A stretch of 64,000 nt of DNA from Malaya genurostris (Eukaryota; Arthropoda; Insecta; Diptera; Culicidae): contig NC_080572.1 of the NCBI RefSeq assembly GCF_030247185.1, positions 92,147,435 to 92,211,434 on the forward strand, read 5' to 3'. The position numbers and the translations under genes are program-made. The number at the start of each line of letters is the position of its first letter. The stretch's first letter is position 1. Shown one piece after another: positions 48,255 to 58,045 of this stretch. Under the pieces are notes generated by a model. It did no database searches. It saw only the letters and a program-made list of their open reading frames with translations, and was not told the DNA's origin.

Positions 48255-49350
48255 AAAGATATTTTATTCAGGCCTATTTGCGTACAAGCTTTACGTGGCC
48301 GATTGAGTTGAGTTTTTAGATAATTTTTTTTGAATTGGATCTCGTTGTCACCCTTTTTCTAGGGGGGAGAAGCTTCCATTTCCCTCCTGCGAGGATTGAG
48401 GAGCAGTTTGTTCGCGGTTCGTATCGTCATCCCATGCCGCATTGGTGGTATTGTTGTGGATTTTGTTGCTAGTTGCTGTAGATGCGTCTTGTTGTACATT
48501 GTTTGCAGTTGCAGTTTGCAGGTTGGATGGTAAGTTGTTAACTGCAGCTGGTGTACTTTGGTTTATAGGGGATACGTTGGATGGTTTCGTTGAAGGGGAT
48601 GCTTCACTGTTGGTGACTGTCACAGGTGTACTGGGGTTGCTTGGGGTTGTTGTGAAGGAAGCACCATTGTCCTTTGGTGTGGTTGTTTCCTTGTCTAGTT
48701 TATCACATGGCTTACCGTAGTGAACAGCTTTTTGGCAATATTGACATGTGACCATCTGATTGTCATAGGTAACAAGTGATTTGCACGGGATTCTTGAATC
48801 CTGACCGAATGTCACATAAGAAGGTATAGGCCTCCTCAAGCGCACGCGTAACAAACGTACGCCATTCAGAATACCGGTGTAAAAATTCTTCCACTTTTCT
48901 TTTTCGATAGAAAGAATCTCTCCGTATTGGGACATAGTTTTGCGAATATAAGGATCGATGACGCTTGAGGGAAGATCATGCACACGCACTTCTATAGCAC
49001 TATCTTCCATATATACTGGAATGTTGTACTTGATATTTTCATGCTCCACATAGTGCACATTATTATTGTCTTTAGCGAATTGAATCCAACTCTTTATAGA
49101 AGTGGATATAAACAAAATTATTGGTCTTATTGCATTGAACTAAATGCACACGTTTAATGTCGAGATACATTTGCTCCTTAAGCAAACCTTCAAGTTCTCG
49201 TATCGAAGGTCGAATTTTGCGCTGCTTGAAGTCAACAAAAATTGTATTCTTTCGTGTCGGCGGTAGCTTTTGTTCGTTTGGTTCACTCATTTTCGAGGTC
49301 TATTGTTCACTACACAATACTGTACTTGGTTTCTTCTGTCCTCAACGTAA
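48255..49350 (-). mobile_element. ORF1-only LINE-derived element, near full length
   Basis: The minus-strand partner of 32008-32700, but reaching through the whole of ORF1 to a start at 49290 with about 60 bp of possible leader. After the ORF1 stop (about 48295) come the shared tail 'agcttgtacgcaaataggcctgaataaaa' and an A/T-rich end, with no ORF2. A target duplication was not identified. Confidence 0.75.
48290..49290 (-). pseudogene. LINE ORF1 (gag-like) with CCHC knuckle, frameshifted
   Basis: It starts MSEPNEQKLPPTRKNTIFVDF at 49290. One frameshift at about 49075-49110 links HFYKELDS to IQFAKDNNNVHYVEHE, and a second near 48350 precedes the C-terminal QSAT. Domains in order: an RRM-like segment (KNTIFVDF ... 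FVYIHFYKEL), a second one (AIEVRVHDLPS ... GVRLLRVRLRRPIPSYV), and a complete zinc knuckle CQYCQKAVHYGKPC (CX2CX4HX4C). A Thr/Asn/Pro/Ser-rich tail of about 120 residues then follows. ORF1 proteins of this kind bind the element's RNA. The short tail after the stop and the lack of ORF2 set this family apart from an ordinary LINE. Confidence 0.82.
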
Positions 49351-49399
49351 GCGATTTTGTTTTATCGACTGACTTGGATGAGATGCGAAAACGAACTGA

Positions 49400-49917
49400 T
49401 CCATCTTTGATGTCGGTATGAAAAAAATGAATAACTTTCACATTTACTAACTGAGCGATTGTATCAGATATGTTTTGGAAACGTCAATTCAGTACATTTT
49501 TGTCATGTATCGTTTCACACCGACAGAACGCGCCGAAATAGTGACAGTTTACAACGAAATCAGTCGTTCCATTGTGTTTACTCAACGTGCGTATCGGAAA
49601 TAATATTAGACAATCACCTGACTTAACCCCCCCGGACTTCTTTTTGTGTGGTCACTAGCCTCGAACTATTGACGAGCTCGTGCTGAAATTGACGCTATAA
49701 CACCCCAGATTCCTAAAAAAGGTGATGGCAAACGCAGAAAAAAGGAGTCATTTTGTAATTTGCTAATAAAGGTGGCCACTAAATTGATATTGTTTTCAAA
49801 AAACAAAAATGTAAGGAGCAGAACTGAACAAAAATACATCACTCATAGAAATCGGTTGTTTGTTCTCAAAGTTTTACAATGCTTACCTACCGACATGAAA
49901 GATGGAGCGCCCTGTAT
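49400..49917 (+). mobile_element. Internally deleted Tc1/IS630-like transposon
   Basis: The ends form an imperfect inverted repeat: TCCATCTTTGATGTCGGTA near 49411 and the reverse of TCCATCTTTCATGTCGGTA near 49890-49910. A transposase N-terminus survives at 49507 (MYRFTPTERAEIVTVYNE, then SRSIVFTQRAYRK and a stop). A C-terminal block follows immediately (DLTPPDFFLCGH in mixed frames, about 49618-49660). The catalytic core is deleted, so it would depend on a transposase supplied from elsewhere. Confidence 0.6.
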
Positions 49918-51450
49918 GAAAGAAATTCATCGAACAAGTTGAAGGTATAGAAACGTGCATTATAATCTGCTATGTAATCCAAAAAGCGTAGGAGGCGAAG
50001 CTTGAATTCATTTGAATTTCCAGCATATCAAGTTTTAGGTTTTTTTCAAACAAAATAGCTGCCAGGCGAGGGATTCATATCCGAGTTGGTAACCCTATTC
50101 TGCTGCTTGAAACCTTGTGTATTTGTTCAAGGGAAATTTTCTGCCAGATACCATCTGCATTGAAATTCAAGACAGATGAAGTTATTTTCAAACTCTCTTT
50201 CAGTATTGCTCGATTATAAACGCATTTTATTACTTCGGTTGAGCTGACGATGTTAAACTCTTGGATGTGTTCATCTTTTTCGCACATGGTGGGCTGACCA
50301 AGACCAAAGGTGAATAACAAGATGATTTACTTCGCTGCGGAATCAACCTGACTTTACGAGACACGTAATCTTAAACTGTTACCTATTCCTACAGTTAACA
50401 TCTTCAGAGTGTAAGGATTTGGCAAATGTCTCAACGTGCCATATTCGAATCGATCAACAAGTTCCCGGACGAAACGAGTTACATATTTTCCTAGTCTTAA
50501 ATGCTTTGACATGGGAATGAATTTTAATTCTGCTATGAATATTTATTAGGCGCTTAACAAGTTTTGCGTAGGCATGAAGCTGCTTCGGAATCTGCTCTCT
50601 TACCGATGGCGTCGTGTGGCCCTGTATCGATGTGTGCCGCTTACGCAACAGGCTCAGCACAATACTAAGCCTTTCGACAATGTAATTATTCAGTCTTACT
50701 GTGATGCAATATTGGTCACATGTTTGCATGCATGACTTTGACGCATAGGGATTTCAGTATCACCATTTACTGATCAGCAGATAATAACACAAGAAATCCA
50801 TCTACTGCACTTTAGAAAACAAACGAACTGTTTTCTGAAGACTCCCATCTGTTGATTTTATTAAACTCTCTGGTGATTTCTAATTCTAAAGTCAATTATT
50901 ACGGCACTTGTTTTAAATGGCAGAATGACCAACAGCTTTCAAGTTTCAACCATTTAAAAGGACCAATAATCATTAAACCTTGCTGCTAGTCCCACATTTC
51001 CTTTTCCCGAACTGCAGCGCTATTATCATCAAGCTTACCATTCATCGATTCATTCTTCCCTTGATTGTGTCTGGAGGCAGCAATCAAACAAAAAAAAAAG
51101 AACTGATTGAGTATCATTGCCCCAACCTTCATTGGAAAGCAGAAGCGGATTCACTCCCGGCTATGAATTGATTCGAAGTAGTCGTAAATTAGTCGCTCGG
51201 TGAAGGTGAAGCGAGAGAATGAATTGAAACCATTGAAGGTACAAAGTTCTCCTCGGTCTTGACACCTGCTGATGATTGAAATTTACTGTTGCATCCTGTT
51301 CGGAGGGTGAAAAATCAAAGGTTGTACAATTTACGTGATTACTCGTAAATTGGCCAGAGTCCATTTTTTTTTGTTTTACAATACCCGGGTGATTATTTGA
51401 CGATAATGAATCTGAATCTAAAGGATCTATGAAATTGTTTACATTCAACT
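49918..51450. other. Unassigned stretch, no convincing gene
   Basis: Minus frames at 50320-50075 (MLFTFGLGQPTMCEKDE), 50729-50454 and 51448-51161 have ordinary composition but no recognised domain. A poly(A) run at 51085-51097 is not linked to an element. Confidence 0.35.
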
Positions 51451-51460
51451 ATCATTTCTT

Positions 51461-52032
51461 CATTTAGGGGTTAGCCAAATTTTTTGCTAGGGCACATAAC
51501 CGTTTTCAATATTTTTACGTTTCGTCTTTGACTCATCAGTGCAGAGCAGTTCAAATTGAACTGCTTAGTGCAGACTTAAAGTTTCTGCTACTTACAGAAC
51601 ACTTTTTGTTTTGCAACGAAGTGCAATGTCTTTTCTGACGTGCCGAACGAAAACGTGTTTTCGACTATTTCTGGCCGATGCAGGTATGGTCATTTAGGGG
51701 TTAGCCAAATTTTGTGCTAGGGCACATAACCGTTTTCATTATTTTTTCTTAGACGAAACGTAAAAATAATGAAAACGGTTATGTGCCCTAGCACAAAATT
51801 TGGCTAACCCCTAAATGACCATACCTGCATCGGCCAGAAATAGTCGAAAACACGTTTTCGTTCGGCACGTCAGAAAAGACATTGCACTTCGTTGCAAAAC
51901 AAAAAGTATTCTGTAAGTAGCAGAAACTTTACGTCTGCTTAGCGGTTCAAATTGAACTGCCGAGTTTAGCACTAAGCAGTTCAATTTGAACTGCTCTGCA
52001 CTGATCAGTCAAAGACGAAACGTAAAAATAAT
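51461..52032. repeat. Family E near-perfect hairpin between 10 bp direct repeats
   Basis: Arms of about 230 and 270 bp (roughly 51511-51747 and 51765-52032) are reverse complements. They are base-perfect over about 150 bp around the short centre near 51755. The left arm lacks about 33 bp containing a second 'agttcaatttgaac' palindrome. A further 50 bp unit, catttaggggttagcc..., precedes the left arm and copies the sequence near the centre. ATCATTTCTT flanks the block on both sides (51451-51460 and 52033-52042). A single-arm copy is at 18889-19073. Confidence 0.85.
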
Positions 52033-52387
52033 ATCATTTCTTGCCACAATGCTGTCAGCTGATAATGCGTATTCAGTGCTTAAATTATTATTAGAATTTG
52101 GTCACAGGTAATTCATTTATTAATATCATTCAAAAATGCGTCGTTGTCAACTACTCAAACCAATTTAATGTTAGTGAGACTAGTCACAGTTAGTCGTTGA
52201 CTAGCCAGGTAACAAAAATTGTAGGTACACATAGCTTTTGGGTAAACAAACATGACTCGAAAGATTCACTAGTGTGGTATTGAAATAATTAACAAAACTT
52301 GATTGGATAACTATTAGACATAAGTTTTGTTTAATTAAAATGAAAATAATCTTCTCCAGCATTCTAGCACTCATAGAGAAAACAAAC

Positions 52388-52760
52388 TGAGCAATTCCAG
52401 AAATGCTCAGCAGATCATCAGACTCGACCTTCTCCGATTTGGATGAAACTTTGCACATGGCTTCAGTATGGCTAACCATAAGTTTTGTACCGATGGATAG
52501 GTCAATCCGACTCACGACTGATTTTGTACAAAAATGGCGTTCAGGAAAAAGTTGTAGGGAATCGATGGGGCACTCTAAAACATGTACACTGAACAAAATA
52601 TTTGATTTTTTCCTCAATAATTACTAAATAATCCGAAAAAGATAAATAAAAAAAATCAGGGTTTTAATTTTTTTTTTGAAAATTTTTATTTTAAAGCTGT
52701 TATTGAAACCTACAGATTTATGGCTATCCCATCCGTGCCTTTTAAAATATGAAGAAGTTA
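52388..52760. repeat. Family C single-arm fragment
   Basis: It starts tgagcaattccagaaatgctc and runs through 'tggatgaaactttgcacatggcttcag' and 'acaaaaatggcgttcaggaaaaag' to 'gaagaagttacagc', where the next family C copy begins. Confidence 0.75.
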
Positions 52761-53378
52761 CAGCTGAGCAATTCCAGGAATGAGTAGCCGAAAAAGTGAC
52801 AAAATAAGAATCGACCATCTCCGAATTGGATGAAACTTTGCACATGGCTTCAGTATGGCAAACTATAACTTTTGAACCGATGGAGAGGTCAATCCGACTC
52901 ACGATTGATTTTTAAAAAGGGCGTATGTGTTTTTGCATTTCACAAGAATTGCCTTTTTCAAATTAATTGTACAAAAATGGCGTTCAGGAAGAAGTTGTAG
53001 GGGAACGATTGGGCACCCTAAAAAAATTACACACTGAAAAAAAATTTTTTTTTTTGATAATTTTTATTTAAAAACTGAAATGATTATCTTTCAACGAGAA
53101 CTTGAAATTTCGAATATATCATTTTTCAAAATTCACGGATTCATCAATCTGTAGATTTTAATAACAGCTTTAAAATAAAATTTATAAAAAAAAAATATTT
53201 GAAATTATTGAGAAAAAAATCAAAAAAAATTTTCAGTGTATATTTTTTTTTAGAGTGTCCAATCGATTCCCTACAACTTCTTCCTGAACGCCATTTTTGT
53301 ATTAGGTATACAACTTTGCTTCCGCTGTTTTTTTTTTTAAATTAAACGCTTTATTGCGAAAAAGTTCTTACAGATGTA

Positions 53379-55017
53379 TTATTCAAAGTATTGTCCGTCG
53401 CTAGCGACAACTTTCTCCCATCTTTCTAACAATTTTCGGATCCCGGCTCGAAAAAAGGAGTCCTATTTTGACGCTATCCATGAAGCAATCCATTTTTCCA
53501 ACCTTTCGAAGGAATGAAAATGTTGATCTACCAGGCCGTGTGCCATCGAACGGAATATGTGGAAGTCAGAAGGGGCGAAATCTGGGGAATACGGCGGGTG
53601 GGGTAAGACTTCTGATTTCAGCGTTTCCTGGTACTTTTTGACCACTTTTGCGATGTTAGGCCGAGCATAGTTGGAGTATGACTTTGTCATGTCGCTCTTG
53701 ATATTGTGGCCGCTTTTTTTTTAGCGCGCGACTAAGGCGCATCAGTTGCGTTCGGTAGCGATCTCATGTGATGGTTTCAACCGGTTTCAAGAGCTCGTAG
53801 TAAATCACACCGAGCTGATCCCACCAAATACAAATAATAACCTTGGCGCCGTGAATATTCGGTTTTGCCTTCGACGAAGTAGCATGCCCGGGCTATCCGC
53901 ATGATTTTCTGCGTTTAGGATTATCGTATCGAACCCACTTTTCAACACCGGTTAAGATTTTGTCTTTGAAGCAGTTGCTCACATACAAATCGACGACGCT
54001 CGATGTCCCTCGGTTTCAACTCGTGCGGCACCCAATTTCCTTCTGAATCATGCCCAGGGCCTTGAGACGTTTTGAAATGGCTTGCTGATTCACTCCCAAT
54101 GATTCGGCTAGCTCTTCTTGGGCTTGGCACGAATCTTCATCAAGCAATGCTTCTAGTTGTTCATCTTTGAAGGTTTTTTCTTTTCCCCCACCATGTTTGT
54201 CTTCGACATCGAAATCACCATTTTTAAAACGTTGAAACCACTCCCGACACGTTTTTTTTACTCAGAGCAGCATCACCGTAAGTTTATGAGATTATTCGAT
54301 GCGCGTCATATAGAAAGGTTATGCAATCACTGTGAAAACCGACTTTTGAACCGAGGCCGAGTTTCATATACCATTCGACTCAGCTCGTCGATGTGTGTAT
54401 GTGTGTATGTAACGTTTTTTTGCACTAACTTTTCTCGGAGATGGCTGAACCGATTTTTCCCAAACTTAGGTTCAAATGAGAGGTTTTGAGGTCCCAAAAA
54501 AAATTCCTAAATATTATTTGGATCTAACTTCCGGTTCGGGAGTTATGGGGTAAAATGTTCAAAAAAAAGATAATATGTGTTCTAGCTTTTCTCATAGATG
54601 GCGCGACTGATTTTCACAAACCTAGGTTCAAATAAAAGGTTCTGTGGTCCGATACGTAATTCCTGAATTTCACGCGGATCCGACTTCCGGATCCGAAAAT
54701 ATAGGGTAAAGTGGGTTACAAATTGTATACCATCACTGAAAATGGGGAAAAACATTAGAAAATTTTCTAAATCGACCTCAAATCTTTTTCAATTGATAGT
54801 TTTTATCAGTAGGCGGTCAAATAAACCGATTTCGGTTATTCTTTCAAGAATCGCAGAGAATTATTTTTAAGAATACCACAATATTATATATGATAGTATG
54901 ATTGATATGAGAAAGGCATCATTACACCACTAGGTGGATTAAAACAGGTTTTTTCGAATTGTAACAGAAAAGTAAAACTTCCCGCAAATGGCGAGAATTG
55001 GGCACATAAACAGACAT
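53379..55017 (-). pseudogene. mariner D34D transposase pseudogene
   Basis: The probable start is the ATG at 55017 (MSVYVPNSRHLREVLLFC). Family A splits the coding region at about 54954-54306. The frame then resumes as KTCREWFQRFKNGDFDVEDKHGGG, with EELAESLGVNQQAISKRLKALGM as the helix-turn-helix and WVPHELKPRDIERRR as the linker. Several stops and frameshifts follow. In the last frame (53690-53463) the second catalytic Asp is Asn (SNYARPN, codon at 53670-53672). The third lies in YSPDFAPSD, with 34 residues between them. It ends WEKVVASDGQYFE, stop at 53379. It is inactive by insertion, frameshifts and a lost catalytic residue. Confidence 0.88.
54306..54954 (+). repeat. Family A copy inserted in the mariner
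   Basis: It lacks the first few bases (starts catatagaaaggttatgc) but has the complete end (ctaggtggattaaaacagg). The TG tract is very short. It is the youngest layer of the nest here. Confidence 0.82.
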
Positions 55018-55416
55018 TTTCGAGCGTGAATAATACGAAAACAAGAACTACTGTCACTGAAACGGCGATGACAATTCGTTAGGCACTGTACACACTTACT
55101 TTAAAGGCATTATCATCTATGTATTTTGACCAGCCTCAGCCGGTACAGCCACCTATCGGAAAACGGCGGAAGCAAAGTTGTACACCTGATACAATTAACG
55201 GTTTCCGAGTTACAACGATTTGAAAAAGGCATTTTTTGTGAAATGCAAAAATACATGCGCCCTTTTTAAAAATCAGTCGTGAGTCGGATTGACCTCTCCA
55301 TCGATTCAAAACTTATGGTTTGCCATACTGAAGCCATGTGCAAAGTTACATCCAAATCGGAGAAGATCGATTCTGATTTTGTCACTTTCTCGTCTACTCA
55401 TTCCTGGAATTGCTCA

Positions 55417-56560
55417 TCTATTTTAATTCGCATATTATCTAACCTTTCCTCCATACATTACAGCTGGTCCTTACACTTAGTATAACTTGCAATGAGTTTC
55501 TGCAGGTGTAGACAATATTGCACACAACGATTTTATTTGTTGTTTATATGCTTCTAAAGTGACATAGTAGAGATTTACTATCTGGTCGAACATAACACAA
55601 AACCATGTTAGAAATGTTTGTAACACCCTTAAAATCTATGTTTATTTAAAACTGTGTTTCGGTATTTTTTTATTTAAAATTTCTACATAAGTTTTTCTCA
55701 ACCGATTTAAAAATTTCCTATTTTGGCCATTTTTTGGTACATTGGTTTCCGCCATTTTTTTTTAAATTTTGTTGGAAAATTGTCCCAGACGTGGAAGTCC
55801 TAACAAGTCTACTTGGAATGCAGGAAAGCCATACCACAAAAATCATCTTATTTCTGTGAATTGAGTTACAACTGGCCTCCGAGAAAGTTATTTCAAATAG
55901 GCAAAAAAATGTTCTTCCATTAGTAAAGACTAATAATATCATTTTGCCGCCATTACAGTTGAGATTGGGATACATGAAACAGTTTGTTAAACGACTTGAC
56001 AAGAACAATGAGGCTTTTCTACAGGGTGTAGTACAATTTTGAAAAAAAAATGTTTATGAAAAAACCATTTGAAGTTTTTTTGCTGAAGATATAAATAATG
56101 TAAAAAAATATTTTTTGAGATGTATTCACTTTACTTTAAAAACAGTTTTTTTTATTTATCTACGTAGAACCTACCTCTATTACCTAAGTATCTACTACAA
56201 AGTGCGCATAAATACTCATAAACAAGCTCATGCTTGCACGCGCAGCTTAAGATAATTGTTGTGATTTTTATTTTGTTTACTTTTTGACAATTAACAATAT
56301 TAGAAAAAATCTAAGTGGAACTCGATGCAATTTTTAGGCCTTTTCAAAGTTAGTTTTAAATATTGAAAATCCGAAAAATTATCAACAGTCCAACACATAT
56401 TAAAAAAAAATGAAAAAATGTTTTCCAAACAAAATATGAAAAAGTATTGTAAAAGTACAAACCTTTACGAAGAGATTTAATTTTTAAACGTGTAAATAAA
56501 GTGAGTTATCGCGAAGCAACACGTTTTTTAAGACGATATGTTGATCGTTCGTCGCTCACT
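55417..56560. other. Unassigned AT-rich stretch
   Basis: No gene seen. 56300-56350 is the imperfect reverse complement of 57732-57790 (aactaactttgaaaaggc, cgagttccact). These two segments thus flank the hAT-type element and may be arms of an older inverted repeat. Confidence 0.45.
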
Positions 56561-57330
56561 TAGAGATGTGCGAAGCAGCTCATACCGGTGAGTAGCTCCG
56601 AACCGATCAGCTCACTAAAGGGAATTGATTCAATGTATCAGCTCATCAGCTCATTAAGATTGAACTGAAGGTTTGTTTCGGGCGCCGTTTTTCTTACTCC
56701 GTTTTTCTTTCATATGCATGATCGAAATCATTGATGCACAAAGAACAATGCTATGCGAACTAACTTGTCTGCGAATTATTATTATGTCATATTTGTCAAT
56801 ATCTGCAAAAGTAGCATCCCTGAATGTACCTAAGCCTACTGAGTGAGAGGTTAGATTTCTTATTGACAATGGCTCATTTAATCTATTAAAGAAGGATAGA
56901 TACACATTTGGAAGAACGAACAATAGCTCATATACACATTTCTAGATCCGTTCAGCTCGTAGCTTGTTTTCACCTTACCAGCTGGGATGCCAGGTCATTT
57001 TTTCAAAAATCTGTGACCATCCAAAAACTCTCACTATTTCCTACCGCTCTGTAATTTTTGGTGCTAAACTGTAATCAATTTTAAAAATCTATGATCGATT
57101 ACAGAATCTGTGTAAATCCGTGACTATTTTCAGAAATCTGTGCCATTTTTGAAATCCGTGCAAAAGGTTGAAAATCTGTGACACACAGATGGTTCTGTGA
57201 ACCTGTCATCCCTGCTTACCAGTGCGGTGAACTGATGAGCTGCGGTTCTTTTAAAAAGAGCTGTGAGCTATCAGCTCACTTTAAATATTCGATTCACTGG
57301 AATAGCTCAGGAACGAATTGTCCATCTCTA
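56561..57330. mobile_element. hAT-type non-autonomous element
   Basis: It starts TAGAGATGTGCGAAG and ends CCATCTCTA. It is flanked by CGCTCACT (56553-56560) and CGTTCACT (57331-57338), an 8 bp duplication with one change. It is rich in subterminal AGCTCA/TGAGCT words on both sides, the usual style of hAT binding sites. The minus frame 56923-56654 inside has no recognisable domain. A second element is inserted at 56982-57214. Confidence 0.8.
56982..57214. mobile_element. hAT-type MITE nested in another hAT-type element
   Basis: The 233 bp element begins CTGGGATGCCAGGT and ends ACCTGTCATCCCTG. It is flanked by exact CTTACCAG (56974-56981 and 57215-57222). It is rich in repeated 'aaatctgtga' words in both orientations. 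It is non-coding and younger than its host. Confidence 0.9.
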
Positions 57331-57479
57331 CGTTCACTGCAAAAGTGAGTTACAGAAATAGCAGACGCTTGACGCCCTCCGTTTCTTAACCATTCATGGT
57401 TTCAGCATGGCCATAGTGAAAATGAGTCACACGAATAGTACTCAGGATATTCTCATTGGAAAATAAATTGGATTAGGAA

Positions 57480-58045
57480 TATATTTTCCTATAAGTATTG
57501 TAAAAGTTTGCTACATTAAGTTGCATATTTCGCTTCAGTACAAGGTTTCCTAGGTAAAAATAGGTAAAATGATGTAAAACTTTTCCAGAAAAGAATAAAC
57601 CTATTCATTACCTTCTACAAAATTATGGGATTTTCTATTTTCTACCATTATTTCAAATAAAGTATGTATAAAAAACTAACTTGAAACAAGTTATGATAAG
57701 AAAACTAGTTTTAAGGGGGTAGTCAAAATTCAATAACTAAAACTAACTTTGAAAAGGCATAAACAAATCGAGTTCCACTAAGATTTTTTTATAGCATTGA
57801 GCATATCTTTTCCTATAAATTTTTTAAAAATCAGCTGCATAAAGTTGCATATTTCGCTTCGGTGTAAGGTTTTATCATAGGTAGAAAAAAGGTAAAATGA
57901 TGTATTACTTTGCCAGGAAACAACAAACCTATTCACTACCTTAAAAAATGGGATTTTTTATTATCTTCAATTATTTCAAATAAAGTATGCATAAAAAATA
58001 ACTCGAAACAAGTTATGAATAAAAAACTGTTTTTAGGGGGGTTGC
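57480..58045 (+). repeat. Tandem duplication, period about 326 bp
   Basis: Two diverged units carry the same order of phrases: 'gttgcatatttcgcttc' (57520 and 57846), 'aggtaaaatgatgta' (57564 and 57890), 'aacctattca' and 'atttcaaataaagtatg', 'cttgaaacaagttatga', 'gttttaaggggg'. Class unknown. Confidence 0.75.

Larger units (their letters stand above)
53302..55189 (-). mobile_element. mariner transposon interrupted by family A
   Basis: The ends TTAGGTATACAACTTTGCTT and the complement of GCAAAGTTGTACACCTGA are inverted repeats, with TA on both sides (53300-53301 and 55190-55191). Removing it rebuilds the family C phrase 'ccatttttgtacaattaacgg', seen intact at 18690. The length is 1888 bp, or about 1.24 kb without the family A insertion, normal for mariner. 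Confidence 0.92.
52765..55416. mobile_element. Foldback element family C, copy 2, carrying a mariner
   Basis: It begins TGAGCAATTCCAGGAATGAG and ends CTCATTCCTGGAATTGCTCA. The left part (52765-53301) and right part (55190-55416) are family C sequence. Together they resemble the copy at 17682-18797 once the mariner is removed. Confidence 0.82.
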
